Virus record (IMG/VR): IMGVR_UViG_3300030104_002675
Coordinates: 1-37,460 of that record
DNA length: 37,460 nt
From: a virus
Reading direction: 5' to 3' (one strand)
The first letter of the stretch is position 1, and every line of letters starts with the position of its first letter. This document shows, in pieces, positions 34,901 to 37,460 of this stretch. The notes below the pieces were generated by a model. That model did not search any database. It was not told the DNA's origin and worked only from the letters and a program-made list of their open reading frames with translations. Made by a program: the position numbers and the translations under genes.

Positions 34901-36757
34901 AAAAACAAAGAATGGTTTGACAAAAACTTTTATAAGCCATTCGAGCGTGGAGTCAATGATTTTAATTCAGCTAAGCAAAAACTCACTAACGAGTACATGA
35001 CGCTTAGGAAAGGAAATAAGGATATAGTTAAAAACCTTGGTAAAGAAGTTGAAGGAACAAGCTTTACGCATGATCAAGCTATGAGAGTTTATTTGTGGAA
35101 TAAAGCGGGGTTTAAAATCCCTGATTTAGCAGAGACCACTAAACAACGATTAATTGATTACGTAGAAAACAACGCTAAGTATAAAGCTTACGCGGAAAGC
35201 TTTAACGAAATGCGTGGAGGTTTGAAAGAACCATCAGCAGAATGGTGGTCTGAAACTATTGCAACAGAGATAAGCGATATTAATCGTGGCGTAGGAAGAA
35301 AAGAGTTTTTAGCAGATTTCATAGAATTGCGTAAGGAAATTTTTTCTGAAGAAAATCTAAACAAAATGGAATCTAAGCTAGGTAAAAACTGGCGAGATAC
35401 TATTGAGGATATGTTTGACCGTATGGAAACCGGTAGAAGTAGATCTGAAAACATAAGTGGCGTAACCGCGGAGCTTGTTAATTACTTCAACGGATCTGTA
35501 GGCACTATCATGAACTTTAATACCCGATCTGGTTTATTACAATTAATATCTAGTGTTAACTTTGTAAATAGCTCGTTTAATAACCCGCTTAAAGCTGCGC
35601 AAGCGTTTGCAAACCAAAAGCAGTATTGGAAAGACTTCATGACAATACTAAACTCAGACATGCTAAAGCAAAGACGAGATGGGCTTGAGATCAATGTTAC
35701 TGAAGCGGAGATTGCTTCGGCTGCCGCGGGTAGCAAAAACCCAGCTAAAGCAGTTATTGCAAAAATATTAAAAGCTGGTTATCTACCAACTAAAATTGCG
35801 GATAGCGTCGCTATAGCTACAGGTGGAGCAATGTATTATAGAAACGCAGTTAATAACTATATGCGTCAAGGCATGAGCAGAGCTAAGGCAGAGAAAAAAG
35901 CTTTTATAGATTTTCAAGCGCTAGCTGAACGAACTCAACAGTCTAGTAGACCTGATTTAATATCAAAGCAACAAACTACTCTTGGGGGTAGATTAATACT
36001 ACCGTTTGCTAACACGCCTTTGCAGATGAATAGGTTAGCTATGAAGGAAATGCTTGATATATCTAAAGGTAGATATAAAAATAAAGCAGACCTTGCTGAT
36101 AAGTTAGGTAAAATAGGTTATTACGGCTTTATACAAACAGCTATATTCGCTGGTTTACAAAGCGCTGCTTTCGCTGTATTTGCGAATAGTGATGACGACG
36201 ACTTAAAAGCTAAGAAGAAAACCCAGATGCTTGATACAATTATGGATTCAACTCTTAGGGGTATGGGTATAGCGGGTTCTGTGCTTAACGGTATTATTAA
36301 ATCTATTAGAGAATTTTATGTTCAAAAAGAAAAAGGTTATGGGGCTGATTATAGCGAAGTAGCAGAGGATTTACTAAGTATATCCCCGCCAGTAGGTTCT
36401 AAGTTTAGAATGCTTGACGCAGCTGGTAATACTTATAAATATAATAAAAAACAAATAGAAGAGGAAGGTGTCAAGTTTAGCTTGGATAGTCCAGGCCTTC
36501 AAGCCACTACCCAAGCGACTGAAGCTATTACTAACGTACCAGTTAATCGAGTGTTCAAGAAGTTAAATAACTTAAAGAACGCGGCGGATAATGATTACGC
36601 TGTGTGGCAAAGAGTTCTTATGAGTCTTGGTTGGTCAAATTGGGATGTAGATCCAGATTTGGCAAAACAAAAAAGTAAAGACTCAAAGAAAGACGATGCA
36701 AGCAAAAAACAAAAAAAGAAAAAAGGAAAAGTAAAACATCCTAAATCATATTATTAA
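25943..36757 (+). CDS. Giant multidomain ejection/polyvalent protein, 3604 aa
   Basis: The start is ATG 25943; an upstream in-frame TTG (25919) would overlap the preceding gene by 23 bases and is less likely. Residues 6-35 and 78-107 are a tandem repeat (GPNSLEKF core). A Lys-rich charged coil lies at about 1043-1119. A zincin-type site THELLH places the ligands at H1376 and H1380, with catalytic E1377; E1471/E1472 (YYEEYLTAF) is a candidate third ligand. A Lys/Pro linker lies at about 1567-1586. A His-rich segment (2564-2586) is followed by a HAD domain with D2757 and D2759 (FDFDET), T2836 (LTAR) and D2892/D2893 (YFVDDAMSNV). The C-terminal block (about 3190-3420: TRSGLLQLISS, DSVAIATGGAMYYRNA, QQSSRPDLISKQQ, ANTPLQMNRLAM) is one I recall from giant proteins of marine phages. 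No RNA polymerase signature was seen. I infer that it is packaged and ejected. Confidence 0.65.
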   Translation: MADKEVYESGGKQYRVGPNSLEKFKKDHPNATKVEAPKKGFIEKGFDATAGAVTSLFGGGTEKAVKTGSTDNVGNQSVYEVDGKQYNVGPNSLEKFQRANPNAVKISGDDPGVSGGTVAKRVAQSAMFMNPFTRTASVAWMAYDAWEDHETADMKHKQEGAHILENFSYADDNGVPKKVNHLDANAFVEATSGEGIFGMRKEGNAVELLNSFYKEANPDLNIRFVESKRGKDAVELLFGDQKEGQGKEFDLDSDFGIDFSQGWQEFIGKGDEAFTNEDVFENIKRTIDNAINPELEAASIDAVLDNIDIHNLFLSNNPDNKVQFLNNLDEKSGALFQDPDQATLGDPFATTTSRFIVDPTDTKGFGESVLWGTSFGQHDSRKVNMTGSLTFEDENGEVHKVPYKHIWDNREVFQQAAQQRSMVDHSERLIIEHGEGKYSYDPNNILTGVKSEGVYAVEEGWMNNILSGEDKWFDETLTVSNRIKAEKEGDNREDIIKADTERLESLLKERGIKPLYDKDGFLDIEKLNEEIQATETKEETEANLLADDHPASVLADMRHQEIVKLMAQSEIALSARDDVEGSINWFIRKAGGVLGPNLFEPLGAAMDAIAGDNKPKVRGEDIRTDMLYLENIVNSGSLKDLDRLPELAGDSPAAVQFNETVKNLRTISKALAINSDPTKMKRDNLIGEIVDDLSYSFTGERIISDHTRNMEVEAFSYMLEDAGYFIPGINAKEGDYERQDITPGSPGEWTFSGALTNARRATEATSQVITDMGPLLLELYLFKKASPRFMTTMTKGVERTAAIAARRAKRLAGKLNKNWGRSTTLPKSYKWLTRNVVAPGVATTAEWAIAESIGEHTMGWKAQTIDWETGETRFTFPFAMGASGKLFSQLQANVWKNLKVKSPKLAARLENVSTTSLTSSKYKKVLQPVANLVGKSVGQGATATALLTVSEGAQLMIGSLIEDGNLGEAEEWKELFDPKHLMTTWAAMSVLSGQKLLPEFRSYVRESILSLDMNTRASAEASETLGLTHESNRRKDGGYRDSRVDRSSESRQKKIDKQANKDKNNVDKETRKQLDKVNKSKELTDTQKRRERNKIGKEGAKKKRKIDAGAKKSKGVVADAAKALKLHNDVIATQKSARADRKWEEYLMKETRKFDLTKKRDLTNEEREEYAELDRGDIEKMLYMKGHTPGSAGYEYYMQEHSVLKHFTALANGARLQSGKNITLYGKNNPAARRKFIQDGVNAWKNQYRIESLKKEMKENPGDTATKMFNKNRLETLEKQGKEFQEQVDANFKNFEKWVEKNIDLEIAAAKIMGEKIGAKGEWDVLDNNSYRDKIEKLGLGKEAMESEGVFIEETGEIILNRDKMKELVSLGTATHELLHRVLKESLKVKNKNGERVISPEGKKLIEDFLDRLPKKDRAVLEERIEENYKYQEFTQEKWDQLSAKEKARYKKPEGVGGQLRAEVKEEYYYEEYLTAFGDALKEGLIKFDKSSIPSEIGDPFYDILKEVAPNLGKGRQGGTRSFESGKELHEFLTTFHAYGEVIKSKIEAGEVIPEGVSYKTKADIKVKKKSKKPKKKPKPKSPREVETENRRQLSEAVFGNADVIGELSGMHGVSNRRGGAELQELVDYIETQVKNYNTLNKLGTERTVDQVIESVFEHFGIGRGGSKGKYALSRVAMNNAVQLRGYIKGRAAETTPKAEVKAKTAKLSKRKRITKAVKVEQPSDIINKFAEGIKTQAEWKESEGVQQAVKALKPGGVIYNRIADKSKGLSKEKIAETVEAFRDRLKNFDPQAKRKTDSKEPITLNEFVNANIGFGKLVAAKELFKQSEQTSRTQRIDETTSEGKQAFELEAERDASLEAFEEADMSMMAQIRRAKLEAEGELEADGPSSPWKKFVFKNNALANPSVSSAELTNKTVGTVQTALKTSGSVDAVKKGNPKVFLSNLESTFGNSLTNTVRDTFGKGNKYKEFYKSEETFKMIKTLPVSALVRAGMEFAYEPVIDPSTGKQKRMTVDEMSKAGYPTQKFSEQAKEIKNDKSLTKAERNKKLKELDKTGSGPAVWELKDFTQQDYINWAEAKDINPKTNKPWGSGTKGNRKTATAKMVGVELAKDATPSVLAKPFQQAFDLNGNAKMKDGKPVKIDLLKELNTMEKVELADTALSNRINEIIRRDPTAKFSFKKKVDAFEKEQLGLGFTERIENLNKPENADIKKYYDKESQRLFSTDYETQARKMEMKMWEEQTMYDLEYAQAEKILSGEQLKELTELADNSRTESDFKKVIKRFNKENPGLNIPIDTQKFAFGTKGKEARENFFKRQGDIYDLLPAEFFNNPKLVTALFKTGGLGSLITRMRFKADGTPYKPGVKQKLAPRGKKGDPKYMLDNFGRPLTGNAKIEVPMIKDAKGNLRPLTDAMNIAQIGAFKAGKKGTGKRKGEIVQDGMVQFHEKNKNLSKKEYQKKLFEWGRENLGAKDFTYEQTEQANKYVRDTLAKALVEYAYAPKMKVIKAGKETMVKMTKAEFAERINVVTKFLQIQTNIGEGLIKGLNTIRYLTLGKPTPSKYSPTGYHAEHAYFNLAHTASFVHLLSKHRKSGSVKDFMKDYEGISANMEQFVIQEQTRQGNEGRQADGTIYGNTEFFKGGNVFSKLNVLSSNPRIAFEIVDLRTGKTIGETMSKNLQIGEAESIALARALGKNLNLVTKGEKKFDKVDEANKRQLTGVLSKKTVKKMTFEETTDAIKMVNKALANGRKTDGKKKGMSTFDFDETLIIKGENFVTATKGKNTIKISSENFPLEGPKLEAQGYKFDFKDFVNVKGGVEGPLFKKLQKQIDKYGSENVFVLTARMQESAPAIHAWLKSKGVELPIKNITGLGKSTGEAKGLWMLEKFAEGYNDMYFVDDAMSNVKAVKRVLDQLDVKSDVQQVRYSIKKNLNADVNKMMEHSLGIDAGKTFSKAEGRMRGKDAKRRKLFLPDTAADLDLLLEPLYGKGKQGIKNKEWFDKNFYKPFERGVNDFNSAKQKLTNEYMTLRKGNKDIVKNLGKEVEGTSFTHDQAMRVYLWNKAGFKIPDLAETTKQRLIDYVENNAKYKAYAESFNEMRGGLKEPSAEWWSETIATEISDINRGVGRKEFLADFIELRKEIFSEENLNKMESKLGKNWRDTIEDMFDRMETGRSRSENISGVTAELVNYFNGSVGTIMNFNTRSGLLQLISSVNFVNSSFNNPLKAAQAFANQKQYWKDFMTILNSDMLKQRRDGLEINVTEAEIASAAAGSKNPAKAVIAKILKAGYLPTKIADSVAIATGGAMYYRNAVNNYMRQGMSRAKAEKKAFIDFQALAERTQQSSRPDLISKQQTTLGGRLILPFANTPLQMNRLAMKEMLDISKGRYKNKADLADKLGKIGYYGFIQTAIFAGLQSAAFAVFANSDDDDLKAKKKTQMLDTIMDSTLRGMGIAGSVLNGIIKSIREFYVQKEKGYGADYSEVAEDLLSISPPVGSKFRMLDAAGNTYKYNKKQIEEEGVKFSLDSPGLQATTQATEAITNVPVNRVFKKLNNLKNAADNDYAVWQRVLMSLGWSNWDVDPDLAKQKSKDSKKDDASKKQKKKKGKVKHPKSYY
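25958..26263 (+). repeat. Two ~30-residue repeat units at the N-terminus of the giant protein
   Basis: The units are 25958-26047 (residues 6-35) and 26174-26263 (residues 78-107). They share VYE, G-x-K-x-Q-Y-x-V, GPNSLEKF and a PNA-x-K ending. The DNA also matches well in the middle (GGGCCTAATAGT in both), so the duplication is visible at base level. The 42-residue spacer is Gly/Lys/Thr-rich. Such a short repeated module often docks the protein to a partner inside the particle; the partner here is unknown. Confidence 0.7.
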
Positions 36758-37460
36758 TGAGAAAAATAATTTTATTACTAACGCTTTTGTTTAGCGTAAC
36801 AGTTCAAGCTCAAGAACTTAAGAAAGCAATTAAGTTTTCTACGTTCTATGCAGCTGTTAACGGAGGTAACTCTGTGTCAGACAGAACTATATACTCTGTT
36901 ACTGATGGATTAACTCAGGAGATTATAGCAACGCCGTTTGACTACAGTCTATCCATGGGTGTACGTAAGATTGCTAGGTTTGGGTATGAGAATAGGGCTA
37001 ACGCTTTCTATGACGGTACCGAATCGTCTTACTCTGCTGACGCTAATATAGGTAAGCGCAATGGTGTAGAGTTTCTTGCAGAGGTTACATACGAAAGACA
37101 GCAAGGCCGGGAGTTCTTCAACCAACATCACTTTTTTCGTTATATCGGAGACAACTTCATGGCAAAGGTCGAGTACCTTGAAGACGGATTTGCTGACATT
37201 GAATACTTTGAAAGCTCACAGAGATATAGACTTAAGCTCGGTAAGAAGTTTTCTCTTCACGCAGGAATTGCTCAACGTATCTCAGAGCCCTATGGATATG
37301 ACCCACTCGCTGAATGGAAACTTGCAAACGGAGATATCCACTATACTTACCTCGCGCTTCAAGAAGGATATACTCACAACCTTACAACTGGAGAATATAT
37401 GGCTCCAGACGGAACAGTTGTCGCTTCAAACACTGAGGTCTGGGAAGCAGTCACTATCCC
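36757..37460 (+). CDS. Exported protein with signal peptide, probably outer-membrane type (3' truncated)
   Basis: The ATG at 36757 shares its A with the stop of the giant gene (TAATG). The first 20 residues (MRKIILLLTLLFSVTVQAQE) are a textbook Sec signal peptide with a cleavage site after QA. The mature part starts ELKKAIKFSTFYAAVNGGNS and contains alternating aromatic/charged strands (FDYSLSMGVRKIARFGYE, VEFLAEVTYERQQ, FMAKVEYLEDGFADIEYF), like an outer-membrane beta-barrel or periplasmic beta-protein. I recall very similar proteins from marine flavobacterial phage genomes, but not their function. A role in superinfection exclusion, envelope lysis or receptor masking would fit the export signal, without direct evidence. 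At least 234 residues are present, and the gene continues past the window. Confidence 0.75.
   Translation, partial: MRKIILLLTLLFSVTVQAQELKKAIKFSTFYAAVNGGNSVSDRTIYSVTDGLTQEIIATPFDYSLSMGVRKIARFGYENRANAFYDGTESSYSADANIGKRNGVEFLAEVTYERQQGREFFNQHHFFRYIGDNFMAKVEYLEDGFADIEYFESSQRYRLKLGKKFSLHAGIAQRISEPYGYDPLAEWKLANGDIHYTYLALQEGYTHNLTTGEYMAPDGTVVASNTEVWEAVTI

Noticed and set aside
34333-34923. A 196-codon open frame on the minus strand
   Set aside because: It lies entirely antisense to the HAD region of the giant gene, whose motifs are clear. The Ser/Leu/Phe-rich product has no recognisable fold and arises from the codon bias of the plus strand.
25943-36757. A giant virion RNA polymerase like that of N4 or crAss-like phages
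   Set aside because: The size fits, but I found no polymerase motifs; the recognised motifs are a HELLH metal site, a HAD domain and a helical C-terminal block.
36949-37131. A minus-strand frame in the exported-protein gene
   Set aside because: The plus-strand gene has a clear signal peptide and an intact frame to the window end; the antisense frame has neither.
1-37460. CRISPR arrays, tRNA genes, insertion sequences or integration sites
   Set aside because: Almost all bases are inside genes and no cloverleaf, spaced direct repeats, transposase or integrase was seen.

Overview
The window is an AT-rich, almost gapless block of head, tail and ejection genes from a tailed double-stranded DNA phage. 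All supported genes lie on the + strand. A large terminase, portal, scaffold, major capsid protein, connector-type proteins, a very large tail protein and ejection-type proteins follow one another. I see no sheath, tail tube or conventional tape-measure gene, so a short-tailed (podovirus-like) particle is the best guess. The host is probably a marine Bacteroidetes/Flavobacteriia bacterium. Reasons are the AT-rich leaders without Shine-Dalgarno sequences, TAA as nearly the only stop (three TGA, no TAG), and protein families I recognise from marine flavobacterial and crAss-like phages. The host is inferred, not shown.

Layout. Positions 1-1066 hold the last codons of a holin-like protein, two small probable virion proteins and a coiled-coil protein. 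Positions 1047-4306 hold a small conserved protein, a protein that looks like two GroES folds in tandem, a small-terminase candidate overlapping it by 56 bases, and the large terminase. Positions 4299-9391 encode portal, scaffold and major capsid protein, closed by a strong UUCG-loop terminator (9406-9435). A single structural gene (9462-10304) then sits between that terminator and a second one (10314-10349). From 10364 come two connector/neck-type proteins, a 2821-residue tail protein, a beta-rich protein with an internal duplication and a small virion protein. An acetyltransferase-like gene (22569-22988) follows, preceded by a nested inverted repeat. Positions 22990-36757 hold three probable internal/ejected virion proteins, the last with 3604 residues. 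The window ends inside a gene for a protein with a clear signal peptide.

How they work together. The GroES-like protein may help the host chaperonin fold virion proteins. Scaffold, portal and capsid protein build the prohead and the terminase packages DNA. The connector proteins and the 2821-residue protein close the head and form the short tail and receptor-binding surface. The three ejection-type proteins probably enter the host with or ahead of the DNA. The largest carries a zincin-type HELLH metal site and a HAD phosphatase-like domain. Both the 474-residue connector-type protein and the 2821-residue tail protein seem to carry inserted beta-sandwich modules resembling carbohydrate-binding domains.

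There is no stretch over 300 bases without a gene. I saw no tRNA, rRNA, CRISPR array, insertion sequence, integrase or attachment site, and no confident promoter. All functional calls come from reading motifs and remembered families; no search was run.
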